Below, in pieces: positions 1 to 5,203 of a DNA stretch of 5,203 nt. Below the pieces are notes generated by a model that was given only the letters and a program-made list of their open reading frames with translations, was not told where the DNA came from and ran no database searches. The position numbers were made by a program, and so were the translations under genes. Source of the DNA: JANQKX01 sp039028695 (lineage in GTDB: Bacteria; Pseudomonadota; Alphaproteobacteria; Kiloniellales; Kiloniellaceae); assembly GCA_039028695.1 (NCBI GenBank), contig JBCCHN010000206.1, positions 1 to 5,203 on the forward strand, given 5' to 3'. Each line of letters starts with the position of its first letter. Position 1 is the first letter of the stretch.

Positions 1-468
1 GCGCCCGTTACACCGGTGCCCGTTCACTCGGTTGCTCCAGCCGCGAAAGTATCGCCTCAATCCGGTCGTGCCGCGGTCGGACAGCCGGAAAGGCTGGAGC
101 AATTCTCGATCACTGCGCACATTGATGGTGATGAATTGGCGGCGGCCGGTCGGGACAACCTGGACGCTTATATGGCGGCGGGTCAAGCCTGGGCCGCTGG
201 CATGGGCGCCATTGGACACGAGTTGGCACAGATTGCCTGGCAGGTGGTGGATGCGCAACTGACGGCAACGCAGGCCCTGATGACCGCCAAATCCGTTGAT
301 GAGGTGTTGAACCTTCAGGCCAACCATAGCTATTCGGCTACAGAGCTTTTCCTCTCCGAATCTGGCCGTTTGGCAGAATTGACCGCTGAGGTCGCAGGTC
401 AAACCGCCGCGCCGCTTCAATCACGGGCCACAGCTTCCATTGAGCAGTGGATGCCCAAAATCGACTAA
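1..468 (+). CDS. Phasin family protein, 5' end cut by window edge
   Basis: Phasins are small amphipathic helical proteins that coat polyhydroxyalkanoate granules in the cytoplasm; some members have other or unknown partners. The frame is open from base 1. A GTG at 16 could start it, but the five codons before it (Ala-Pro-Val-Thr-Pro) continue the same Pro/Val/Ala-rich stretch and no ribosome binding site is visible, so the true start is probably upstream. Counting from the GTG, residues 1-25 are a low-complexity linker. Residues 27-145 are mostly helical and alanine/glutamine-rich, with the Phasin_2-like pattern N-L-D-A-Y-M-A-A-G-Q, then A-I-G-H-E-L, then T-A-K-S-V-D-E-V-L-N-L-Q. There is no signal peptide or membrane segment in the visible part. 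The TAA stop at 466-468 is followed 18 bases later by a terminator, so this gene ends its own transcript before clpS. The family call is by recalled pattern; a role in granule binding is inferred. Confidence 0.8.
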   Translation, partial: APVTPVPVHSVAPAAKVSPQSGRAAVGQPERLEQFSITAHIDGDELAAAGRDNLDAYMAAGQAWAAGMGAIGHELAQIAWQVVDAQLTATQALMTAKSVDEVLNLQANHSYSATELFLSESGRLAELTAEVAGQTAAPLQSRATASIEQWMPKID

Positions 469-486
469 GAAGAAATGAGAAAAGAT

Positions 487-532
487 AAAAAGCCTGGGTG
501 TGTGCCAACGCGCGCTTCCGGGCTTTTTGTTT
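487..532 (+). terminator. Rho-independent terminator after the phasin gene
   Basis: Bases 487-497 (AAAAAGCCTGG) pair with 518-528 (CCGGGCTTTTT), giving 11 pairs including one G-T wobble at 495/520. The loop of the stem holds a second hairpin: 500-505 with 510-515, six pairs with two wobbles, closed by CAAC. A T-run at 524-528 followed by GTTT forms the usual tail. Because the left arm starts with five A residues, the structure could also stop transcription coming from the right. It separates the phasin transcript from clpS-clpA. Confidence 0.85.
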
Positions 533-540
533 ATCTCCAG

Positions 541-686
541 CCTGCTGCGGCGGCCCCATAAATTGAAAAAGGATAAAAATTGATAAGGTTTTGTCAGTAA
601 TTTTGCCTAGACTCCTTTATTGGCCAGGAAAAATGCTAATATTGAGTGGCGAGACAAGGACGTATTTGGACTGATCAGACTAAAGC
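541..686 (+). promoter_or_regulatory. AT-rich clpS leader, probable promoter region
   Basis: This 146-base stretch between the phasin terminator and clpS contains no credible gene. Bases 555-645 are clearly more AT-rich than the flanking coding DNA. Partial promoter-like elements are visible: TTGTCA at 591-596, and TAATAT at 637-642 preceded by TG one base before (extended -10 style). They are not at the standard spacing to each other, so no single promoter can be fixed. An imperfect direct repeat is present, AATTGAAAAAGG at 561-572 and AATTGATAAGG at 578-588, spaced 17 bases apart start to start. The terminator upstream implies that clpS needs its own promoter here; the exact site is not determined. 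I saw no convincing heat-shock sigma-32 promoter. Confidence 0.4.
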
Positions 687-1010
687 ATGAGCGACGATAA
701 AAAAGGCAAGGGCGATTCCTCCACTGGGATCGTCGTCAAAACTCGGCCCAAGACCAAAAAGCCCTCTATGTACAAGGTCTTGATGCTGAACGACGACTAC
801 ACGCCCATGGAGTTCGTGGTGCATGTCTTGGAACAATTTTTCCAAAAAGATCGGGCTGAGGCGACTCGCATCATGCTGCATGTTCACCAACGCGGAGTCG
901 GGATCTGTGGCGTATTTTCCTACGAGATTGCGGAAACAAAAGTCACCCAGGTGGTCGACTATGCGCGCCAGCACCAACACCCTTTACAGTGCACGATGGA
1001 AAAAGACTAA
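687..1010 (+). CDS. clpS: ATP-dependent Clp protease adaptor ClpS
   Basis: ClpS is the cytoplasmic N-recognin of the bacterial N-degron pathway. It binds proteins with Leu, Phe, Tyr or Trp at the N-terminus and docks them on the ClpA N-domain for degradation by ClpAP. The 107-residue product has the usual length and aligns by eye with E. coli ClpS over residues 26-107. The substrate-pocket residues are present: N35-D36-D37, T39, M41, M63, V66, H67 and L100. Further family marks are S-M-Y-K-V at 27-31, D-D-Y-T-P-M-E-F-V at 36-44, I-C-G-V-F at 73-77, A-E-T-K-V at 82-86 and the E-K ending. Residues 1-25 are a charged, probably disordered tail of the kind that engages the ClpA pore. The ATG at 687 is fixed from the left by an in-frame TAA at 681-683, although no good Shine-Dalgarno precedes it. 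Stops TAA and TAG are in tandem at 1008-1013. clpA follows after 58 bases in the same direction, probably in one operon. Confidence 0.97.
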   Translation: MSDDKKGKGDSSTGIVVKTRPKTKKPSMYKVLMLNDDYTPMEFVVHVLEQFFQKDRAEATRIMLHVHQRGVGICGVFSYEIAETKVTQVVDYARQHQHPLQCTMEKD

Positions 1011-1048
1011 TAGAGGCGTAAAAGATCGAATGGTGGCCCTGCGGGCTT

Positions 1049-1058
1049 AGGAAAGGAA
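1049..1058 (+). promoter_or_regulatory. Ribosome binding site of clpA
   Basis: The purine run AGGAAAGGAA ends 10 bases before the clpA ATG at 1069. An in-frame TAG at 1048-1050 rules out any start further upstream, so this site and the ATG together settle the clpA start. It is a much better site than anything in front of clpS. Confidence 0.7.
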
Positions 1059-1068
1059 TTTTCGCGGA

Positions 1069-3390
1069 ATGCTTTCATCCAACCTTGAGCAAACCCTTCA
1101 TCGGGCCCTGGCCGGCGCCAATGAAAGACGGCACGAGTATGCCACCTTGGAACATCTTCTGTTGGCACTGATCGAAGACTCCGACGCGGTTGCCGTCTTG
1201 CGTGCTTGTGGTGTCGATCTGCAGCGGCTCAAGGAAGATGTGCAGGACTTTATCGATAATGAACTTTCCGGCTTGATCACGCCTCACTCCGGAGACGCAA
1301 AACCCACTGCTAGCTTTACCCGGGTGTTGCAGCGGGCAGCGATCCATGTTCAATCCTCGGGCCGCGAAGAGGTCACAGGGGCGAATGTCCTGGTGGCCAT
1401 GTTCTCTGAAAGGGAAAACCATGCGGTCTACTTCCTGCAGGAACAGGAAATGAGCCGCTTGGACGCGGTGAATTACATCAGCCATGGTATCGCCAAGGTC
1501 GAAGGTGAGGACGAAGCCCGCACAGTCGAGGGCGTGGACGAAGATGCCTCGGAAGAAAGCATGGTCCGCAAAGGCCAGGAGGCCTTGCAGGCCTACTGCG
1601 TTGACCTCAATCAAAAGGCTGAGGACGGCAAGATTGATCCGCTGATTGGGCGGGACCAGGAAGTGGAACGCACCATTCAAGTCCTGTGCCGCCGGACCAA
1701 GAACAATCCCCTCTACGTGGGTGATCCGGGCGTGGGCAAGACGGCCATCGCCGAGGGCCTGGCGCGACGTATCGTCAACGCGGAGGTGCCCGAGGTGCTG
1801 CTGGACGCGGTCATCTACGCCTTGGATATGGGTGCTTTGTTAGCCGGGACCCGGTACCGTGGGGACTTCGAGGAGCGCTTGAAGGCAGTGGTGTCGGAGA
1901 TCGAGGCCCAGCCCCACGCGGTGCTTTTTATCGATGAAATTCACACGGTGATCGGGGCGGGCGCCACTTCGGGCGGGGCCATGGATGCCTCCAACCTGCT
2001 GAAACCGGCCCTGCAATCGGGCGAGCTGCGTTGCATTGGCTCGACCACCTATAAGGAATATCGCGGGCATTTCGAAAAGGATCGAGCCCTGGCGCGCCGT
2101 TTCCAGAAGATCGATATCATCGAGCCCTCGATTGAGGATTCGGTCAAAATCCTGCGTGGCCTTAAGCCCTATTACGAAGAACATCATCAGGTGCGTTTTA
2201 CCAACGAGGCTATTCGCGCGGCCGTGGAGCTGTCAGACCGCTATATCGGCGACCGGCGCCTGCCTGACAAGGCCATCGACGTGATTGACGAGGTCGGGGC
2301 CTCCCAGATGCTGGTGCCCCCGGCCAAACGCCGCAAGACCGTCGGCGTCAAGGAGGTGGAGGCCGTGGTCTCCAAGATGGCCCGCATTCCGCCGAAGAGC
2401 GTAACCAAGGACGATCGCATGGCCCTGAAAAACCTGGAGCGGGATTTAAAGACCATGGTCTTTGGCCAGGATCCAGCTATTCACCAGTTGGCGGCGGCCA
2501 TCAAATTGGCGCGCGCCGGCCTGAGGGAGCCGGAAAAGCCCATCGGCTGTTACCTCTTTGCCGGGCCCACGGGCGTCGGGAAAACCGAGGTGGCCAAGCA
2601 GCTCTCCCATTCCTTAGGGGTGCAGCTCACGCGCTTTGATATGTCGGAGTATATGGAGCGCCATTCCGTGTCACGCCTGATTGGCGCGCCGCCGGGCTAT
2701 GTGGGTTTTGACCAAGGGGGCCTGCTCACCGATGCCATCGATCAACATCCCCACTGCGTGTTGTTGCTGGACGAGATCGAAAAGGCCCATCCGGATCTGT
2801 TCAATATCCTTTTGCAGATTATGGATTACGGCAAGATCACCGACCACAACGGCAAGAAAATCGATTGCCGCAACGTGATCTTGATTATGACCACCAACGC
2901 GGGTGCTGCGGATCTTGCCAAGCCGGCCATGGGCTTTGGCCGCGAACAGCGGGAGGGTGATGATCAAGAGGCCATCAACCGGCTGTTCACGCCTGAGTTT
3001 CGTAACCGCTTGGACGCCACCATCAGCTTTAAGAACCTGCCGCCCGAGGTCATGGCGCGGGTGGTGGACAAATTCATCATCGAGCTGGAGACCCAATTGT
3101 CAGACCGCAGTGTCACCATAGACTTGGACGATGCAGCGCGTAAATGGCTGGCGGTTAAAGGCTACGATCCACTCTTTGGTGCCCGGCCATTGGCCCGTGT
3201 GATCCAAGAACAGATCAAAAAGCCCCTGGCCGAGGAATTGCTGTTCGGCAAGCTGGCTAAGGGTGGTGTGGTCGAGGTATCCATGGATGGGGACACCCCC
3301 AAATTCCACTTCGCGGAATTGCCGCCGAAAAAGAGCCGCAAAAAAGGCGGATCCAAAAAAGCGGACAAGGATCCCGCCTTGGTGGAATAG
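1069..3390 (+). CDS. clpA: ATP-dependent Clp protease ATP-binding subunit ClpA
   Basis: ClpA is a double-ring AAA+ unfoldase that unfolds substrates, including those delivered by ClpS, and threads them into the ClpP peptidase in the cytoplasm. The product is 773 residues (E. coli ClpA is 758). The N-domain that binds ClpS spans about 1-143, followed by an acidic linker at about 144-165. AAA domain 1 has Walker A G-D-P-G-V-G-K-T at 218-225, Walker B at 285-290 (D289, E290), pore residues R-Y-R-G at 262-265 and arginine fingers R343/R344. AAA domain 2 has Walker A G-P-T-G-V-G-K-T at 499-506, Walker B at 564-569 (D568, E569), pore loop G-Y-V-G at 543-546, arginine fingers R645/R647 in F-R-N-R-L-D, and sensor-2 R706 in G-A-R-P. 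The ClpP-docking loop is M-G-F at 621-623, in the position of I-G-L in E. coli. It lacks the long middle domain of ClpB. The tail after about 750 is lysine-rich. Nothing is missing or broken. The gene probably shares a transcript with clpS. Confidence 0.98.
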   Translation: MLSSNLEQTLHRALAGANERRHEYATLEHLLLALIEDSDAVAVLRACGVDLQRLKEDVQDFIDNELSGLITPHSGDAKPTASFTRVLQRAAIHVQSSGREEVTGANVLVAMFSERENHAVYFLQEQEMSRLDAVNYISHGIAKVEGEDEARTVEGVDEDASEESMVRKGQEALQAYCVDLNQKAEDGKIDPLIGRDQEVERTIQVLCRRTKNNPLYVGDPGVGKTAIAEGLARRIVNAEVPEVLLDAVIYALDMGALLAGTRYRGDFEERLKAVVSEIEAQPHAVLFIDEIHTVIGAGATSGGAMDASNLLKPALQSGELRCIGSTTYKEYRGHFEKDRALARRFQKIDIIEPSIEDSVKILRGLKPYYEEHHQVRFTNEAIRAAVELSDRYIGDRRLPDKAIDVIDEVGASQMLVPPAKRRKTVGVKEVEAVVSKMARIPPKSVTKDDRMALKNLERDLKTMVFGQDPAIHQLAAAIKLARAGLREPEKPIGCYLFAGPTGVGKTEVAKQLSHSLGVQLTRFDMSEYMERHSVSRLIGAPPGYVGFDQGGLLTDAIDQHPHCVLLLDEIEKAHPDLFNILLQIMDYGKITDHNGKKIDCRNVILIMTTNAGAADLAKPAMGFGREQREGDDQEAINRLFTPEFRNRLDATISFKNLPPEVMARVVDKFIIELETQLSDRSVTIDLDDAARKWLAVKGYDPLFGARPLARVIQEQIKKPLAEELLFGKLAKGGVVEVSMDGDTPKFHFAELPPKKSRKKGGSKKADKDPALVE

Positions 3391-3394
3391 GTCG

Positions 3395-3414
3395 CTTTCG
3401 GTCGATTCCGAAGG
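3395..3414. terminator. Small hairpin between convergent gene ends, possible weak terminator
   Basis: CTTTCGG at 3395-3401 pairs with CCGAAGG at 3408-3414, seven pairs with one T-G wobble and a six-base loop. It fills almost all of the 24-base gap between the clpA stop and the stop codon of the - strand gene, so it lies at the 3' end of both. A run of T is absent on either side, so intrinsic termination is uncertain. An alternative overlapping hairpin, GAAGG at 3410-3414 with CCTTC at 3419-3423 and a TTAG loop, would compete with it. Confidence 0.4.
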
Positions 3415-4587
3415 TTAGCCTTCTTGTCGGTAAGGTGAGTGTCCTGCCAGAGCGTGACGCCGAAAAGTCATTTCGGTTTTTTCCCTCTTGAGGAAGTCTT
3501 CCACGGCGCGGCGAAAAGACGGGTCGGCGATCCAATGGGTGCTGTAGGTCGGCACGGGAAGATATCCCCGCTGAATCTTATGTTCACCCTGGGCGCCTGC
3601 CTCCACTCTTTTCAGACCTAGTTTGATGGCTGTGTCGATGGCTTGGTAGTAGCAGGCCTCGAAATGCAAAAAGGCATGGGTTTCGTCGCAGCCCCAGTTG
3701 CGCCCATATAAGGTGTCCCCACCGATCAGGTTCAAAGCGCCGGCGATGGTACGACCGTCCCGCCGGGCCGTGATAAGAACCACCTTGTCGCCCAAACGCT
3801 GTCCCAAGAGATCGAAGAAATCCCGGGTGAGATAGGGGTGGGACCACTTCTTGTCAATGGTAGCGAGATAGAAGCGATAGAAGATGTCCCAATCGGCTGC
3901 TTTGATTTCTTCCCCGCGCAGGCACTCGAATGTAATGCCCGCCTCGACGACTTGGCGCCGTTCTTTCTTGATGGCCTTGCGCTTACGGGATTGAAGGCTG
4001 GCCAGAAAATCATCGAAGCATTGGTAGTCCTGGTTGATCCAGTGGTATTGCACGCCGGTGCGCCGCAGGAAACCAGCCTCGCCCAGAAAGTCAAATTCCT
4101 CTTTCGTGGGGAAGGTAATGTGCAGCGAGGAGACAGATTGCTTTTCCGCCAATTGCATCATCGCGGCGACCAAGCCGTCCCGCAGTTTTTTATGTTGCTC
4201 GTCCTCGGCTTCCGTCGTGTTGATCAAAAGGCGTGGTCCGGTCACCGGGGTAAAGGGCACGGAACACTGGAGTTTGGGGTAATAGCGACCGCCGGCCCGC
4301 TCATAGGCATCGGCCCAGCCCCAATCAAAGACATATTCTCCGTATGAGTGGCTTTTTAAATAAAGAGGCAGGGCGGCGAGCAGGCGGCCTTGCCGATCCG
4401 GAATGGTTAGGTGTTGGGGCAGCCAGCCGGTCTCGGGGGTCACCGAGCCGCTCTCCTCCAAAGCGGAGAGAAAGCCATGGCTAACAAAAGGGTTGCTCTC
4501 ACCGGCGCAGGCATCCCAGTCCGCCGCGGATACCTTGGCAAGGTCGCTCTGGATTTGAATGGTCAGGGGATCGGCTCCGTCGGGCAT
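3415..4587 (-). CDS. FemAB-like / GNAT-fold acyltransferase, COG3146 (DUF482) family
   Basis: This protein resembles the FemAB-like GNAT-fold family of COG3146, often labelled as an N-acetyltransferase or as peptidoglycan biosynthesis/recognition related; to my knowledge no substrate is established. It is a 390-residue soluble protein with no signal peptide or membrane segment. Recognisable blocks, counted from the ATG at 4587, are N-P-F-V-S-H-G-F-L-S-A-L-E at 32-44, K-S-H-S-Y-G-E-Y-V-F-D-W-G-W at 78-91, Y-Y-P-K-L-Q at 102-107, P-V-T-G-P-R-L-L at 114-121, a basic block S-R-K-R-K-A-I-K-K at 200-208, H-F-E-A-C-Y-Y-Q at 308-315 and E-A-G-A-Q-G-E-H-K at 329-337. The last two lie in the C-terminal GNAT-like half and probably form the acyl-donor site (inference). 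The frame also extends to a TTG at 4674 (419 residues), but that TTG has no ribosome binding site and lies inside a perfect TTGACA, so I prefer the ATG, though its own site (TTAGAG) is weak. The gene converges on clpA and diverges from the SET gene. Confidence 0.9.
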   Translation of the reverse strand: MPDGADPLTIQIQSDLAKVSAADWDACAGESNPFVSHGFLSALEESGSVTPETGWLPQHLTIPDRQGRLLAALPLYLKSHSYGEYVFDWGWADAYERAGGRYYPKLQCSVPFTPVTGPRLLINTTEAEDEQHKKLRDGLVAAMMQLAEKQSVSSLHITFPTKEEFDFLGEAGFLRRTGVQYHWINQDYQCFDDFLASLQSRKRKAIKKERRQVVEAGITFECLRGEEIKAADWDIFYRFYLATIDKKWSHPYLTRDFFDLLGQRLGDKVVLITARRDGRTIAGALNLIGGDTLYGRNWGCDETHAFLHFEACYYQAIDTAIKLGLKRVEAGAQGEHKIQRGYLPVPTYSTHWIADPSFRRAVEDFLKREKTEMTFRRHALAGHSPYRQEG

Positions 4588-4644
4588 AGCTCTAAGATGT
4601 GCTCTTGCCCGATCCTGGGCAAGGGGGTCTTTTTCGATGCCGCG

Positions 4645-4674
4645 TTCGGTTACCAAAAAAGGGGTCGCTGTCAA
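4645..4674 (-). promoter_or_regulatory. Possible promoter of the acyltransferase gene
   Basis: On the - strand a perfect -35 consensus TTGACA lies at 4674-4669. At a 16-base spacing the -10 position reads TAACCG (4652-4647), which is a poor match, so only the -35 half is convincing. Transcription from here would start near 4640 and give a leader of about 50 bases before the ATG at 4587. The call depends on that ATG being the true start. Confidence 0.3.
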
Positions 4675-4722
4675 AAAACTGAATTCGGGTAAACTTCACT
4701 GACCGTTGTCGAAAATATGGGT

Positions 4723-4730
4723 AGGAGAGG
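4723..4730 (+). promoter_or_regulatory. Ribosome binding site of the SET-domain gene
   Basis: AGGAGAGG is the strongest Shine-Dalgarno-like sequence in the window. AGGAG at 4723-4727 leaves six bases to the ATG at 4734 and twelve to a second in-frame ATG at 4740, which favours 4734. An in-frame TAG at 4722-4724 excludes starts further upstream. Confidence 0.75.
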
Positions 4731-4733
4731 GTT

Positions 4734-5203
4734 ATGGGAATGACGTGGTTTTCACCAAAGGTCGAAAAGCGGCAAAGTGGGATCGAGGGACGCGGCCTCT
4801 TCGCCGTTGCCCCGATTGAAAGCGGAGAGTTGGTGGTGATGAAGGGAGGTCATGTCTTCGATCTAGCCCGGCGCGATGTGCTATTTGAGACTCTCGGGCC
4901 CGCGGAGATCCAAATTGACGATGACCTCTTCATCGGGCCGGTCCGCGCCGAAGAGCGCGAGGGCGCCATGATGCACCTGAACCATTCATGCGACCCTAAT
5001 GTGGGCATCCAGGGCCAGATCGCCTTCCACGCCATGCGTCCCATTGAGGCAGGGGAAGAGCTATGCTTCGACTACGCCACCGGGGATGACGAGGACTGGA
5101 GTATGGACTGTCAGTGCGGGGCTGCTTGCTGCCGAGGCGTCGTCACGGGCCGCGATTGGCGGTTGCCGGCACTTCAGGTGAAGTACGCCGGGTGGTTTTC
5201 CCA
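4734..5203 (+). CDS. SET-domain protein lysine methyltransferase, 3' end cut by window edge
   Basis: SET enzymes transfer a methyl group from S-adenosylmethionine to protein lysines; the bacterial target here is unknown. The frame is open from the ATG at 4734 to the last base, 156 codons with no stop. The SET signature is clear: G-R-G-L-F-A at 19-24 (SAM-binding start of the domain), N-H-S-C-D-P-N at 83-89 (the pseudoknot motif that contacts SAM), and G-E-E-L-C-F-D-Y at 107-114, where Y114 is in the position of the conserved active-site tyrosine. A short insert separates the first and second motifs, as in compact SET proteins. A post-SET-like cysteine cluster follows: C126, C128, C132, C133, which with C86 could hold one zinc. 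The last visible residues, from R140 to F155, look like the end of the family, so probably only a few residues are missing. There is no pre-SET region, signal peptide or membrane segment. The gene diverges from the acyltransferase gene and has a strong ribosome binding site. Confidence 0.9.
   Translation, partial: MGMTWFSPKVEKRQSGIEGRGLFAVAPIESGELVVMKGGHVFDLARRDVLFETLGPAEIQIDDDLFIGPVRAEEREGAMMHLNHSCDPNVGIQGQIAFHAMRPIEAGEELCFDYATGDDEDWSMDCQCGAACCRGVVTGRDWRLPALQVKYAGWFS

Noticed and set aside
16..18. GTG as the true phasin start
   Set aside because: The frame is open upstream to the window edge in the same Pro/Val/Ala-rich composition, and no ribosome binding site is seen in the 15 bases before it. 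The window cannot decide it, so the gene is given as partial.
555..645. Heat-shock sigma-32 promoter for clpS-clpA
   Set aside because: TTGAAA occurs at 563-568 but no CCCCAT-type -10 lies at the right distance downstream.
671..678. Perfect palindrome CTGATCAG just before clpS
   Set aside because: An eight-base palindrome is expected by chance at this scale, and no second copy or known operator pattern supports a binding site.
1036..1046. GCCC-TGC-GGGC hairpin between clpS and clpA
   Set aside because: It has only four pairs with a three-base loop and no T-run. It is too small to call an attenuator or terminator.
1075..1680. 201-codon open frame on the - strand inside clpA
   Set aside because: It lies fully antisense to the conserved ClpA N-domain and first AAA region, its translation resembles no family I know, and codon bias of a GC-rich gene readily opens the opposite strand.
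2671..3096. 141-codon open frame on the - strand inside clpA
   Set aside because: It is antisense to the second AAA domain, with no ribosome binding site or recognisable product; a shadow of clpA.
3838..4347. 169-codon open frame on the + strand inside the acyltransferase gene
   Set aside because: It is antisense to the conserved blocks of the COG3146 protein, and its translation shows no recognisable domain.
4850..5044. 64-codon open frame on the - strand inside the SET gene
   Set aside because: The + strand frame carries unmistakable SET motifs throughout, so the opposite frame is a shadow.
1..5203. Mobile elements, CRISPR arrays, tRNA or rRNA genes, phage or defence genes
   Set aside because: I saw no regularly spaced repeats, terminal inverted repeats, transposase or integrase motifs, or tRNA-like cloverleaf sequence in the read-through of the window. 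The content is housekeeping in character.

Overview
The window looks like ordinary chromosomal DNA of an alphaproteobacterium. The moderately GC-rich coding sequence, the order phasin / clpS / clpA, and the style of the ClpA, FemAB-like and SET proteins fit a Rhodospirillales-like lineage. This placement is inferred from protein resemblance recalled from memory, not from any search.

Layout, left to right. (1) The 3' part of a phasin-family gene on the + strand, whose reading frame is open through the left edge. It ends in a strong hairpin terminator. (2) An AT-rich leader of about 150 bases with no gene, which probably carries the clpS promoter. (3) clpS and clpA on the + strand, 58 bases apart, both intact and with all key motifs present. 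(4) A short gap of 24 bases holding a small hairpin, where clpA meets a convergent gene. (5) On the - strand, a FemAB-like / GNAT-fold acyltransferase of the COG3146 (DUF482) type. (6) A divergent intergenic stretch, then a + strand SET-domain protein lysine methyltransferase that runs off the right edge. It has no stop codon in the window.

Functionally, ClpS and ClpA form the N-degron branch of Clp proteolysis: ClpS picks up proteins with destabilising N-termini, and ClpA unfolds them and feeds them to ClpP, which is encoded elsewhere. The phasin belongs to polyhydroxyalkanoate granule biology and appears transcriptionally separated from clpSA by its terminator. The acyltransferase-like protein and the SET protein are divergent neighbours with no demonstrated link to each other or to Clp.

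I found no mobile element, CRISPR array, RNA gene or clearly undescribed system. The most interesting item is the bacterial SET-domain protein with a cysteine-rich post-SET tail. Next are the start-site ambiguity of the acyltransferase gene, where a perfect TTGACA covers an apparent TTG start, and the leaderless-looking start context of clpS.
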